This document shows, one piece after another, positions 1 through 8,480 of a stretch of 64,000 nt of DNA (position 1 is its first letter; each line of letters begins with the position of its first letter). The translations under genes and the position numbers were made by a program. Source of the DNA: Limnohabitans sp. 2KL-51 (GTDB taxonomy: Bacteria; Pseudomonadota; Gammaproteobacteria; Burkholderiales; Burkholderiaceae_C); assembly GCF_003063645.1 (NCBI RefSeq), contig NZ_NESJ01000011.1, positions 113,698-177,697 of the forward strand, read 5' to 3'. The notes under the pieces were generated by a model. That model did no database searches and was not told where the DNA came from. It was given only the letters and a program-made list of their open reading frames with translations.

Positions 1-530
1 ATGTGGCTTTCATGAAAGGCAACCGGGACTTTCTGGTAGGGCCGCGCTTCTTGTCCGATTGCGGCGTGCACGCTTTGAGCGACCCCTGCTTGCTGCTCTT
101 GGGCGAGAAAAGCATTTTGCTCAGCCACGGGGATGAGCTGTGCCTAGACGACCGCCCCTACCAAGCATTTCGCCAGCAGGTGCGCAGCGCCGACTGGCAA
201 ACTGATTTTTTGGCCAAACCCCTGCACGAGCGCCTGGCGCTGGCCCGCGGCATGCGAGCGCAAAGCGAATCCCAAAAACACAGCGGCACCGTTTATGCCG
301 ATGCCGACTCGGACATGGCCTTGAATTGGATGAACGGCGCCGAGGCCGATCGCCTGGTGCATGGCCACACCCACCAGCCCGCAGACCACCCACTGGGATC
401 AGGGCAAAGGCATGTGCTGAGCGACTGGTCACTGGATCATGCACCCGCTCGGGCCCAAGTGTTCAGGATACAGCGCTGCAGTGATTTCACCCGCTTGGAC
501 CTGACGCCAAACACCCAAAACATTTTGTAG
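1..530 (+). CDS. lpxH: UDP-2,3-diacylglucosamine diphosphatase LpxH, 5'-truncated by window edge
   Basis: Only the C-terminal part, about 175 residues, lies in the window and it is read in frame 3. LpxH hydrolyses UDP-2,3-diacylglucosamine to lipid X in lipid A synthesis at the inner face of the cytoplasmic membrane. Calcineurin-like phosphoesterase motifs are visible: GNRDFLVG near the start, HGDELC, and the metal-binding HGHTHQP near the C-terminus. The family is about 240 residues, so roughly the first 75 (with the DxH and GD metal ligands) lie upstream of base 1. The start is therefore unknown; the GTG at base 3 is internal. The stop TAG lies inside a short dispersed repeat. It converges on the DUF349 gene. 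Family call is secure. Confidence 0.93.
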   Translation, partial: VAFMKGNRDFLVGPRFLSDCGVHALSDPCLLLLGEKSILLSHGDELCLDDRPYQAFRQQVRSADWQTDFLAKPLHERLALARGMRAQSESQKHSGTVYADADSDMALNWMNGAEADRLVHGHTHQPADHPLGSGQRHVLSDWSLDHAPARAQVFRIQRCSDFTRLDLTPNTQNIL

Positions 531-552
531 GTCGGTGCCTTCAGGTCCGACT
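523..552. repeat. Short palindromic dispersed repeat R1, copy 1
   Basis: The sequence TAGGTCGGTGCCTTCAGG is followed by TCCGAC. GTCGG and CCGAC arms flank a TTCA loop. It lies between two convergent genes and includes the stop codon of lpxH. Near-identical copies occur at 17556-17579 and 43250-43279, both also at gene 3' ends. It resembles REP-type bacterial interspersed palindromes; a transcription-end role is inferred. Confidence 0.7.
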
Positions 553-561
553 CACGAGTTG

Positions 562-3420
562 TCAGCTTCGCAACAAGTTCTTCAGAACGTTTTGCAAGCG
601 TCGTGCGGTGGATTCGTCGTGCGGACCTGACAGGACCTGTGCCACATCGAGTGCCCAGGTTTCATTGGGGCCAGGTTGATTGCGCTGGGTCAGCAATTGC
701 AACTGCAAAGCGCGCCGGTCACTCAGATGGTCAGCGGGCGTCGGCACATCGGCTGCCATCTCCAAGCGCAGCAAGGCTGTGGCACCCGAGGTTTTAGGCT
801 CGGCGCTCACGGCTTGAGCCCAGGCTTGGCGGGTGGCGGCGTTGATGCCTTTGCCCAGCTCTTGCACAGTCGGCAAGTCCTCGACTTGGCGCGCTTGCCA
901 AGCCGTCATCACACGACCCAGGGTCTCGCCGTGCGCTTGTGCCGCCAGCTTTCGCAGCGACATTTCAGCCCGCTCCATGGCTTCGCGTTGGGCGCGGAAA
1001 GCCGCATCTCCCAGGCGCGGGCCGCGGTCTTCTCGCGGAGCGCGGTCGCCAAAGCGATCGCCCCCGCGTTCAGCTCCTCGGTCACCAAAACGGCCGGCAC
1101 CTGGACCCCGGTCGCCACCGGGGCGCGCCCCGCGCTCGCCAGGGCGGCCATCACGGCGGCCATCGCGCCCAGCAGGTGCTTCGGGTCGCTTTTGGCCAGG
1201 CCGATCGTCGCCGCGCACCGCCACCACAGGTTTGGCGGGCTTGGGTGCAACCACGGGCGGCGCAGGCTCTTCTGGGAGCACGCTGTCCGAATCGGGTGCT
1301 GCTTGCGGCGCTTGGGCAGTTGCCGCGTCGCTGTCTTGTTCGTCTGCTGGAACCTCTGCGGTTGCGTCTGCAGGGGCTGAAGTTTCATCACCTTGGGCCT
1401 CGGCCAATGCTTGAGGGGGCACCAAAGCCGCAGCGCTTGAAGTGGATGTCGAAACGAGTGACTGGACTGCTTGGGCAGCTTGCGCCTGCAAGGCTTGCCC
1501 ACGCAAGGCCGCGTCAAGCGCGTTCATGGCCGCTCGGATTTTGGCCGCATCGCCACTGGCGTTGGCCGAATCCAAGGCTTTGGAAGCATCAAGGACCACG
1601 CGATCGTGGGCACTGAGAGGGCCTGTGGGCTGAGGGCGGTCTGTGCCTTTGCGTTGGAAGGCCTCGTCCAGCGGGGCGCGGAACACTTCCCATAGTTTTT
1701 GCTCGGTCTTGCGGTCCAGCGGCACCGACTGGGCCTCCACTTGCCAGTGTTGTTGCAAGGCTTTGACGGCGTCGACACGCAAGGTCGGAGCAGCACCCAC
1801 TTCGCGGGCCTCGTTGATCAGCGCCTGGCGGCGCTCAATGCTGGCTTTTTGCGCCGCTTCGAGGGGGGCTGCGGCGGCTTTGAAAATGCTTTTCCACTGG
1901 CCCTGCATTTCGCCAAAGGCTTTCTCGCTCAAGTGGCCGGCATTGCGCCAACGGTCGGCAAACTGGTGCAATGCGCGCAACTGGGCGCGCCAGTCGTCGC
2001 TTTGGGCATGCTCTTCGGTCCAGGCCTTGACCTCGTCCATCAGCGCCACCCGTTGGGCTCGCTGATCGGCAGAGTCTTTTTTCATTTGCTCCAGCCAAGC
2101 CAGCACCGCTTTGTAGGCCTCGTTGCAAGCGGCATCAAAACGCTTCCACAGCGCGTGGTTGGGCAAGCCACCCTGGTCAATTTGCTTCCAGCCGTCGCGC
2201 AATTGGCGCAACTTGTCTTGCATTTTTCGGCCCCCCACGGTGGGGACCTTGTTGGCGTCGAGCAAGGCTTCGGCTTGAGTGACCAGGTCGGTGCGCACCT
2301 GATCGGCTAGCCAGCGTTGCCAGCCTTCGGCATCGCCGCCGGCCGTCAAAGACTTGTGCAGACGCTCGTCCAGACTGGTGTCCAACTGTTTGCCGTGGGT
2401 CTTGAGCACGTTGCGCAAAGCCACGACAGCATCGGCAGGCGATGCACCTTCGCCCTCGGTCAGTTGCTTTTCCAGCACCTCCAAAGCTTGGGTCACAGCC
2501 AACATGGCTTGCTCACGCAGCGCCTGGCGCTGGGCGGGGTCGATTTTGGGTTTAACCGCTTTTTCAGCTTGCTCTGTTTTGGCGGGCTTGGCCGATTCGG
2601 CTGCAGCAGGGACCTGTTGCGAAAATTCTCCTCGCAGGCGGCGGATCTCGTCGGCCCACACGGGCACTGGTGGCAAAGCAGTTGTGACATCGGTTTGGGC
2701 CAGAGCAGCCAAAGCCGCTGCGGCCGAAAAACCGTCCCAAACAGCCTGCAGCTGCTTGCCTGCAGCGTCCAATTGAGGTGGGTATTTCAGCTCCACGCTG
2801 GGCCAGACGCTGCTCTGCGTCAGGGCCTGGGCCTGGTTTTGCCACTGCGCCACGTCGGCCTCCAAGCCGGTTTGACCGCCCAGGGCCTCGGCCAGCGATT
2901 TGGTAGAAAGAACCTCAATGCGCTGGGCCAGCAGCACCGCCGCTTCGCGCTGCACCATGACCTGGTGCTGCAGGTCCTCCACGCCCTTGACCACTTCGGT
3001 CAAGCGATGTTTGAGGCCCGCCAAGGGTTCGCGTGACAGCGGCGCACCGGCCTTGGCGGCATCTCGCTGCCAGGCCAGCGCATCGGCCATGTTCAGACGC
3101 GGCGCTTGCAGCAACTGTTCGGCTTTATGGGCCCACTCGGTGGCCAAGGCTTCCTGGCCATGCAGGCGCTTGAGTTCGTCGAGTTTTTCTTTGAGCAACT
3201 TGGCCACGCCCTTGTCTCGGCCCGACAGTTCGCGATAGACCTCGGCCATCAAATCATCAGAGGGCTCGGTCAGCAACCAATCGCGCAAGCGGGCACTGCG
3301 CTCGCTGGAAGTCGGGGCATTGAAAAGCCCTGCGGTCAAAGGGTCTAGGGCGGCGATGTCGAAAGGCTTGGAAGAAGTCACAGTTAAAACTTTAAAAGCA
3401 CGGTGTTGCCAAATGGGCAT
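562..3420 (-). CDS. Large DUF349 domain protein with Arg/Gly-rich segment
   Basis: A 952-residue, mostly helical Ala/Gln/Leu-rich protein. Repeated DUF349-type segments (for example KLRQLRDGWKQI and KLWEVFRAPLDEAF, with the WK and W..F spacing of the family) occupy roughly residues 390-620. The central part is followed by a Pro/Ala-rich linker. Residues about 737-805 form an Arg/Gly/Asp-rich low-complexity stretch of RGG-like units (GDRGAERGGDRFGDR), then a conserved-looking helical C-terminus. No signal peptide or membrane segment is visible, so it is probably cytoplasmic. The function of DUF349 proteins is not established. The ATG at 3420 has no clear ribosome-binding site; a GTG at 3381 is an alternative start. 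It is transcribed towards lpxH. Confidence 0.82.
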   Translation of the reverse strand: MPIWQHRAFKVLTVTSSKPFDIAALDPLTAGLFNAPTSSERSARLRDWLLTEPSDDLMAEVYRELSGRDKGVAKLLKEKLDELKRLHGQEALATEWAHKAEQLLQAPRLNMADALAWQRDAAKAGAPLSREPLAGLKHRLTEVVKGVEDLQHQVMVQREAAVLLAQRIEVLSTKSLAEALGGQTGLEADVAQWQNQAQALTQSSVWPSVELKYPPQLDAAGKQLQAVWDGFSAAAALAALAQTDVTTALPPVPVWADEIRRLRGEFSQQVPAAAESAKPAKTEQAEKAVKPKIDPAQRQALREQAMLAVTQALEVLEKQLTEGEGASPADAVVALRNVLKTHGKQLDTSLDERLHKSLTAGGDAEGWQRWLADQVRTDLVTQAEALLDANKVPTVGGRKMQDKLRQLRDGWKQIDQGGLPNHALWKRFDAACNEAYKAVLAWLEQMKKDSADQRAQRVALMDEVKAWTEEHAQSDDWRAQLRALHQFADRWRNAGHLSEKAFGEMQGQWKSIFKAAAAPLEAAQKASIERRQALINEAREVGAAPTLRVDAVKALQQHWQVEAQSVPLDRKTEQKLWEVFRAPLDEAFQRKGTDRPQPTGPLSAHDRVVLDASKALDSANASGDAAKIRAAMNALDAALRGQALQAQAAQAVQSLVSTSTSSAAALVPPQALAEAQGDETSAPADATAEVPADEQDSDAATAQAPQAAPDSDSVLPEEPAPPVVAPKPAKPVVAVRGDDRPGQKRPEAPAGRDGRRDGRPGERGARPGGDRGPGAGRFGDRGAERGGDRFGDRAPREDRGPRLGDAAFRAQREAMERAEMSLRKLAAQAHGETLGRVMTAWQARQVEDLPTVQELGKGINAATRQAWAQAVSAEPKTSGATALLRLEMAADVPTPADHLSDRRALQLQLLTQRNQPGPNETWALDVAQVLSGPHDESTARRLQNVLKNLLRS

Positions 3421-3781
3421 ACAGGCAGAAATGGCGGCACTTGAATCGACAAGTGAGCCACGCGGGCAAGAAGTCGCTATTTTCGCTGTTATTTGCGCTG
3501 GACAGCCTGTTGGCCTGTTTTCGGACGAAATCTCTGATGAATTACAGACACAGAAGATTTCTTTATAATATTTTCAAATGTTTTTAGAATTTAATATACT
3601 TGACCAGGTATGAAAAGTTCCTAAAATCCGCCCCACTTGGTGACCATACGGGATAAACCGACATCACAGCCGTCACCGGCTTAACCCACGACAGTGCGGG
3701 TCGCAATTTGCGACTTTCCTACCCCAACCCACCAAGAGCCTCTTGCACATGCCACTGGTTCTTGAAATGAGAGGAAGTGCT
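3421..3781. other. Divergent intergenic region with structured leader of the transglycosylase gene
   Basis: A 361-bp non-coding stretch between the DUF349 gene and the lytic transglycosylase gene. It contains an AT-rich block (about 3555-3600), a sigma70-like promoter (3600-3627) and a leader of about 150 nt. The leader holds a hairpin AGCCG-TCA-CCGGCT near 3668-3683, and a stem GTCGCA-ATT-TGCGAC at 3700-3714 followed by TTTCCT. No convincing open frame is present. Confidence 0.55.
3600..3627 (+). promoter_or_regulatory. Sigma70-like promoter for the lytic transglycosylase gene
   Basis: A -35 TTGACC (3600-3605), a 16-bp spacer and a -10 TAAAAT (3622-3627) are close to consensus. They predict a start near 3634 and a 5' leader of about 150 nt before the ATG at 3782. 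Confidence 0.55.
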
Positions 3782-4573
3782 ATGACAGCAACATTGACTT
3801 GGCCCCACCTCAAACAGGCCATGTCTACCGTGGCCTTCGATGTGCGAGAAGGCTTCGTGGAAATCACCCGCCACAGCCTGGCCGTGATCGGGTTGGCTGT
3901 GGTGGCCTTGGCTTTGGCGCTTTTGGCTCGTCCCACCTTGCAGCAAACGGCCAGCGAGACATTGATGGGATGGCTTGAATTGCGTCAGGTGGAACAAAAT
4001 GCCTCCTCGGAACCTCAGATACCGACAGCAGCAGCCCGTTCCACCGCATCCCATATGCAGAACCTGAGCAGCGATCAAGCGTCCGTCACCCGTTGGCTCA
4101 GCAGCAAATACAAAGTCTCCAAGGAGCCCTTGGCAGCCTTGGTTACAGAAGCCTGGTCGTTGGGTGAGCGCAGCCAGGTCTCTCCTACTTTGATCTTGGC
4201 TGTGATGGCCATTGAGTCGCGCTTTAACCCATTTGCGTTTGGCGAACAAGGTGGCTTGGGGCTGATGCAAATAGAACCTAGCGCGCACATCGGTGCATTG
4301 TCCCCTTTTGGAGGCCGACTGGCTGCCTTTGACCCTCTGACCAATCTGAGGATCGGCACGCGGCAGCTGCAGGGTTTGATTCAGGATGCGGGGACTCTGG
4401 AAGATGCTCTGCGCTTGTACGCCATCGCTTCTGGGCAAGGCAATCACGACCAATACGTGGAGCGCGTTTTGGCTGAAAAAAAGTTGCTGGACAACCTGAG
4501 CAAAAACCAAAAAACAGCCTGGTCAGACAAAATCAACCCCGCCTTACCTAAATCACCTCAAGCCAACATGTGA
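3782..4573 (+). CDS. Membrane-anchored lytic transglycosylase (SLT domain)
   Basis: 263 residues. The ATG at 3782 is preferred over the upstream in-frame ATG at 3743 because GAGAGGAAG (3769-3777) is well placed before it. One hydrophobic segment (about residues 33-49) anchors it in the inner membrane with the catalytic part in the periplasm. The SLT domain covers about residues 120-245: AIESRFNP carries the presumed catalytic Glu145, followed by GLGLMQI, the usual second motif. Such enzymes cleave the MurNAc-GlcNAc bond of peptidoglycan to give anhydro-MurNAc ends. The gene has its own promoter and a structured leader. The stop lies just before the glyA leader. Confidence 0.88.
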   Translation: MTATLTWPHLKQAMSTVAFDVREGFVEITRHSLAVIGLAVVALALALLARPTLQQTASETLMGWLELRQVEQNASSEPQIPTAAARSTASHMQNLSSDQASVTRWLSSKYKVSKEPLAALVTEAWSLGERSQVSPTLILAVMAIESRFNPFAFGEQGGLGLMQIEPSAHIGALSPFGGRLAAFDPLTNLRIGTRQLQGLIQDAGTLEDALRLYAIASGQGNHDQYVERVLAEKKLLDNLSKNQKTAWSDKINPALPKSPQANM

Positions 4574-4616
4574 ATTTGAGGTCCAGATCCGTCGACAGGC
4601 TGGGCTACACTCACAG

Positions 4617-4776
4617 GGTGCGCAACTGGCGATAGGAGCCTGTTTTAACTGTGAAACAGGGCACTCTGACGTGGAGCGTGGTGACCCAATTCACTGCCGA
4701 ACCACTGGGAAGCGCGCAGCCTGACCGCTCGTCTTGCATGGCGGACCAGGTTTTCAGCCGTTCGCCTGGGCAGCCC
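4617..4776 (+). promoter_or_regulatory. ZTP (pfl-type) riboswitch upstream of glyA
   Basis: The three conserved blocks of the ZTP/ZMP riboswitch are present in order. CAACTGGCGATAGGA (about 4622-4636) is the first, followed by a local hairpin CCTGTTTTAACTGTGAAACAGG. GTGGAGCGTG (4671-4680) is the second. After a linker, CGCCTGGGCAGCCC (4763-4776) is the pseudoknot half. GGGT at 4617 can pair with ACCC at 4683-4686 as the closing helix. A -10-like TACACT (4606-4611) would start transcription almost exactly at the aptamer. ZTP signals blocked 10-formyl-THF-dependent purine synthesis, and one-carbon genes such as glyA are classic targets. No U-rich terminator follows, so control of translation is more likely; this is inference. 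Confidence 0.84.
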
Positions 4777-4829
4777 TTGTCAATGAACCGCCGGTTCGGG
4801 TCAAGGTCACCTCCATCCAAAGGACTGCC

Positions 4830-6074
4830 ATGTACCACCGCGACCACTTGATTGAACAAACCGACCCCGAAATTTTCGCCGCTATCCAAGCCGAAAACGC
4901 CCGCCAAGAACACCACATCGAGCTGATCGCCAGCGAAAACTACGCCTCGCCCGCTGTCATGGCAGCCCAAGGCAGCCAGCTCACCAACAAATACGCCGAA
5001 GGCTACCCCGGCAAGCGCTACTACGGTGGTTGCGAGCATGTGGACGTGGCCGAGCAGTTGGCCATTGACCGCATCAAGCAAATTTATGGTGCCGAAGCCG
5101 CCAACGTGCAGCCGCACTGCGGCGCCTCGGCCAACGAAGCTGTGTTTTTGGCCTTCTTGAAGCCGGGCGACACCATCTTGGGCATGAGCTTGGCCGAAGG
5201 CGGTCACCTGACCCACGGCATGCCGCTGAACATGTCTGGCAAATGGTTCAACGCCCTCTCGTACGGCTTGGATGCCAATGAGGCCATTGATTACGAGGCC
5301 ATGGAAGCAAAAGCCCGTGAGCACAAGCCCAAGCTCATCATTGCGGGGGCTTCGGCCTATTCATTGCACATCGACTGGGCCCGCTTTGCCAAAGTAGCCA
5401 AAGAAGTCGGCGCGATCTTTTTGGTCGACATGGCCCACTACTCGGGTTTGATCGCCGCAGGCGTTTACCCCAATCCCGTGCCCCACGCTGACGTGGTCAC
5501 ATCCACCACACACAAGAGCTTGCGCGGCCCCCGCGGCGGCATCATCTTGATGAAGGCCGAGCACGAAAAAGTCATCAACAGCGCCATCTTCCCTGGCCTG
5601 CAAGGTGGCCCTCTGATGCATGTGATTGCGGCCAAGGCCGTGGCCTTCAAGGAAGCCATGGCGCCTGAGTTCAAGGCTTACCAAGCCCAAGTGATCAAGA
5701 ACGCGCAAATCATTGCCGAGACCTTGACCCAACGCGGTCTGCGCATCGTCAGCGGTGGCACCCAGAGCCACGTCATGCTGGTGGACCTCCGCGCCAAGGG
5801 CATCACCGGCAAAGTGGCCGAAGCCGCATTGGGCAACGCGCACATGACCATCAACAAAAACGCCATCCCGAACGACCCTGAAAAGCCGTTTGTGACCAGT
5901 GGCGTGCGCATCGGCACCCCTGCCATGACCACCCGTGGTTTCAAGGACGAAGAAGCCCGCGCCACGGCCCACCTGATTGCAGATGTGCTGGACAACCCGC
6001 TGGACGAAGCCAACCTGGCCGCTGTGCGCGCCAAGGTGCACGCCCTGACCAGCCGCTTCCCGGTCTACGGCTGA
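4830..6074 (+). CDS. glyA: Serine hydroxymethyltransferase
   Basis: 414 residues. A cytoplasmic PLP enzyme converting serine and tetrahydrofolate to glycine and 5,10-methylene-THF, the main one-carbon source. The ATG at 4830 follows AAAGGA and gives the standard N-terminus; the open frame continues upstream, but that part is the riboswitch region. Visible motifs are [24 protein letters not shown] and [14 protein letters not shown], in which Lys229 is the PLP Schiff-base lysine. Length and motifs match the family. It sits under the ZTP riboswitch at 4617-4776. nrdR begins 12 bp after its stop, so the two may be co-transcribed. Confidence 0.98.
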   Translation: MYHRDHLIEQTDPEIFAAIQAENARQEHHIELIASENYASPAVMAAQGSQLTNKYAEGYPGKRYYGGCEHVDVAEQLAIDRIKQIYGAEAANVQPHCGASANEAVFLAFLKPGDTILGMSLAEGGHLTHGMPLNMSGKWFNALSYGLDANEAIDYEAMEAKAREHKPKLIIAGASAYSLHIDWARFAKVAKEVGAIFLVDMAHYSGLIAAGVYPNPVPHADVVTSTTHKSLRGPRGGIILMKAEHEKVINSAIFPGLQGGPLMHVIAAKAVAFKEAMAPEFKAYQAQVIKNAQIIAETLTQRGLRIVSGGTQSHVMLVDLRAKGITGKVAEAALGNAHMTINKNAIPNDPEKPFVTSGVRIGTPAMTTRGFKDEEARATAHLIADVLDNPLDEANLAAVRAKVHALTSRFPVYG

Positions 6075-6086
6075 TCGGCTCGCGCG

Positions 6087-6536
6087 ATGAAATGCCCGTT
6101 TTGCAGCCACCTTGAAACCCAAGTGGTCGAGACCCGTTTGGCCGAAGACGGGGATTTCATTCGGCGTCGCCGCCAATGTGGTGCGTGTGAAAAACGCTTC
6201 ACCACTTACGAAAAGCCTGAAGTCAATTTTCCGGCTATCGTCAAAAAGGATGGCAGGCGCATCGATTACCAACGCGAAAAACTGCGCGCCAGCCTCAACT
6301 TGGCTTTGCGCAAACGCCCTGTGAGCACCGAGCAGGTCGACGGTGCCATCGAGCGGATCGAAGAAAAGCTGCTCAACCTGGGCATCCGCGAAGTGGCCTC
6401 GCACCGCATTGGCGAACTGGTCATGCGCGAGCTGAAAAAACTCGACAAAGTCGCCTACGTACGCTTTGCCAGCGTGTACCGCAACTTTGAAGACATCGAC
6501 GCATTCAAGACACTGGTCGACGAGGTCCAGCGCTGA
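6087..6536 (+). CDS. nrdR: Transcriptional repressor NrdR
   Basis: 149 residues. It represses ribonucleotide reductase genes by binding NrdR boxes and senses ATP/dATP. The N-terminal zinc ribbon uses Cys3, Cys6, Cys31 and Cys34 (MKCPFC and QCGAC). The ATP-cone domain follows at about residues 47-137 ([19 protein letters not shown], and [17 protein letters not shown] at its end). The length is typical. It starts 12 bp downstream of glyA, a conserved pairing in Burkholderiales, and precedes the minor-pilin locus. Confidence 0.98.
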   Translation: MKCPFCSHLETQVVETRLAEDGDFIRRRRQCGACEKRFTTYEKPEVNFPAIVKKDGRRIDYQREKLRASLNLALRKRPVSTEQVDGAIERIEEKLLNLGIREVASHRIGELVMRELKKLDKVAYVRFASVYRNFEDIDAFKTLVDEVQR

Positions 6537-6614
6537 CCCTCACCCGTGCTGGGGCGCCTTCAAACCTTCACGGCATCGGGCATGGGCTGAGAATTGGTCT
6601 TAGCCGATCTTGCT

Positions 6615-7166
6615 TCAGCATGGGCCACTGTTCAATCGTTGGGCTTTTTCCAGTCGGGGCTTGCCCACCGCGTTGATCACCACACGCCACACATGGCTTT
6701 GCCCTGCCCCACACAGGGTCAAGGTGCCTGCCTGAAAAGCACCCGATGTGCTTTGGCTGCGGCCTTGCGGACCGTAAGAGATGTAGCGGTCCACCATGGC
6801 ATTGCCTTGCAGCGTCAAAAAGTCAGGCAAAGCCTTTTGCACTTGCAACACGGTCTCAACCGCCTCGCGGCGACCGCTGTCGTTGCCGTCCACAAACACC
6901 ACCCAGCCTTGCGACCAAGATCCGGCCAGCGCACAGTCCTCTCCCGCATCTACTGCTGTCGCACGCACACACAGGGTCACCCGCTGCTGGCGTCGCAAGG
7001 CCTCAGAACGCGCCAACAGCAAGCTGGCCTGCAATTGCTCAGCCTGGCTTTGCATCTGGTGCTTTTGCCTCAAGCCTTGAAGGCCAGGGGCCGCCAATGA
7101 CAGCAGCACTGCCAGCATGGCCAGCACCACCAGCGCTTCGAGCAGCGTGAAACCTCGGTTGCTCAT
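6615..7166 (-). CDS. GspH/FimT family type IV minor pseudopilin
   Basis: 183 residues. The ATG at 7166 is chosen because AGGAG lies about 10 nt upstream and it gives a five-residue leader ending in Gly5, then FTLLEALVVL: a canonical prepilin-peptidase site with Glu at +5. A hydrophobic N-terminal helix (residues 6-30) is followed by a soluble domain with Cys66, Cys78 and a late Cys. Residues 93-104 (DGNDSGRREAVE) form an acidic DxNxxG loop. It is probably a priming minor pilin of the type IV pilus, in the inner membrane before assembly. It is divergent from the four pilin-like genes starting at 7292. Confidence 0.87.
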   Translation of the reverse strand: MSNRGFTLLEALVVLAMLAVLLSLAAPGLQGLRQKHQMQSQAEQLQASLLLARSEALRRQQRVTLCVRATAVDAGEDCALAGSWSQGWVVFVDGNDSGRREAVETVLQVQKALPDFLTLQGNAMVDRYISYGPQGRSQSTSGAFQAGTLTLCGAGQSHVWRVVINAVGKPRLEKAQRLNSGPC

Positions 7167-7291
7167 AACCTGCACTCCTGTTTGATCCGTGAAAACCTGC
7201 AGTCGGTTTGGCTTGCCCAAACACCCGATCGGCTCGGCTGTACAAGTCATTATTAAGTATTCACAATGTGAGACTTAAACAGGAGGGGAAC

Positions 7292-7753
7292 ATGAAGATG
7301 CCTGCAAGTTGCCAAACCACGGGTGCTGCTGCCCAGTCATCGGGCTGGACCTTGAGTGAGCTGCTGGTCAGCCTGGCCTTGGTGGCCGTTCTGGCGGCCG
7401 TGGCCTTGCCCGCGTTTCAGGGGCAGCAGCGCCAGGCTCGGCGCAGCGATGCACAAAGCGCCTTACAGCAACTGCAACTGGCCCAAGCGCGCTGGCGTGG
7501 CACCCAAAGCAGCCATGCCAGCGATTTGGCCAACTTGGGCTGGGCCAGCGACTTGTCCCCTGGCGGTCATTACCGCCTCGCAATCGAAGACGCCAGCAGG
7601 GAGGGCTACAGCCTGATCGCGACCCCCATCGGGGCGCAAGCGCGCGACAGCGCCTGCGCACCCATGCGCCTGCAACTGCGGCACATGGCCACCGTGGTGC
7701 TCAGCAGTGGGGCCGATCTTGCGGGCGATCCAGGTCGTTGCTGGCGGCAATGA
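7292..7753 (+). CDS. PilE-like type IV pilin
   Basis: 153 residues from the ATG at 7292, four bases after the strong AGGAGGGG (7281-7288). The 18-residue leader ends SSG and mature protein would begin WTLSELLVSLALVAVLA. Glu+5 is retained, but Trp replaces the usual Phe/Met at +1. A transmembrane/assembly helix is followed by a small soluble domain with a Cys pair near the C-terminus (DSACAPM and GRCWRQ), matching the pilin D-loop. It is the first gene of a probable four-gene operon; the PilW-like gene starts 7 bp after its stop. Whether it is the major pilin or a minor one cannot be told. Confidence 0.8.
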   Translation: MKMPASCQTTGAAAQSSGWTLSELLVSLALVAVLAAVALPAFQGQQRQARRSDAQSALQQLQLAQARWRGTQSSHASDLANLGWASDLSPGGHYRLAIEDASREGYSLIATPIGAQARDSACAPMRLQLRHMATVVLSSGADLAGDPGRCWRQ

Positions 7754-7760
7754 GTTGATC

Positions 7761-8480
7761 ATGCCCACAAGATCCAGTGCTGACACCTGCGCATCCCAGC
7801 CCATGACTGAGGACCTCGAGGTTTTTTGCGGCAGGGGCCAGGCCGGTGTTTGCGCAACCAGCGCTCAACAAGGCGAAACCCTGGTGGGCTTGTTGGTGGG
7901 TCTGAGCGTGGGATTGGTGGTGCTGGCCGCTGGCAGCCAAATGCTGGCGCAGCACCTGCAGGGACATCGGCTGGCCCTGCAAGACAGCCATGTGCACCAC
8001 GACCTGCGCTCGGCGCTGGACACCATCGCCCGAGAGTTGCGCGAGGCGCAATCGCTCGGACAAGCTTGGCGTGAACGTGCCAAAACCCATTGCACAGACG
8101 CTTTTTGCGCCGGCCAGGCCGACTTGCTGGTGCAGGGCCAGCGCATCAGCTTTGGACAGGACCGCAACCTCAATGGGCTGTTGGACAACAACGAGTGTTC
8201 AGGCTTTCGATTGAAGGACCATGAGTTGCAGATCCGCACCGCCTGCACACCCGAGGTCTGGACCGATTTGACCGATGCAGGCAGCCTGAAAATGACCAGC
8301 TTGGCTTGGCAGGTGCACTGCGAAAAACGCGGGCGCTGGTTGGCGCGTTGGGTCACGGTGGAGCTGAGCGCGCAGTGGCCGCGCGATGCCACGCGCGCCT
8401 TGAGCCTGTCGCAGACCGTGTCGCTGCGCAACGACGTGCCCGCCTCGCCCTGGCCTGCGGTTTGTGGCGCTGTCCCATGA
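7761..8480 (+). CDS. PilW-like minor pilin with atypical prepilin site
   Basis: 239 residues from the ATG at 7761; an ATG at 7803 would also work and no clear ribosome-binding site separates them. Residues 36-60 (QQGETLVGLLVGLSVGLVV) align with the PilW signature QRGFTLVELLVGL, but Phe+1 is Glu and the normally conserved Glu+5 is Gly. The leader is unusually long (38 residues). A C-terminal domain of about 175 residues carries several Cys and an EF-hand-like loop at 134-145 (DRNLNGLLDNNE). Its stop overlaps the next start as ATGA, indicating translational coupling. Assignment rests on the N-terminal signature and position. Confidence 0.72.
   Translation: MPTRSSADTCASQPMTEDLEVFCGRGQAGVCATSAQQGETLVGLLVGLSVGLVVLAAGSQMLAQHLQGHRLALQDSHVHHDLRSALDTIARELREAQSLGQAWRERAKTHCTDAFCAGQADLLVQGQRISFGQDRNLNGLLDNNECSGFRLKDHELQIRTACTPEVWTDLTDAGSLKMTSLAWQVHCEKRGRWLARWVTVELSAQWPRDATRALSLSQTVSLRNDVPASPWPAVCGAVP

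Noticed and set aside
3640..3720. Cyclic-di-GMP-I (GEMM) riboswitch
   Set aside because: Short matches to conserved segments exist, but the helix and GAAA loop between them are missing, so I do not call it.
4734..4829. An N-terminal extension of GlyA by 32 codons
   Set aside because: This stretch contains the 3' core of the ZTP riboswitch; the ATG at 4830 has AAAGGA and gives the standard N-terminus.
5361..6404. A 347-codon open frame on the minus strand
   Set aside because: Antisense to glyA and nrdR, both unmistakable.
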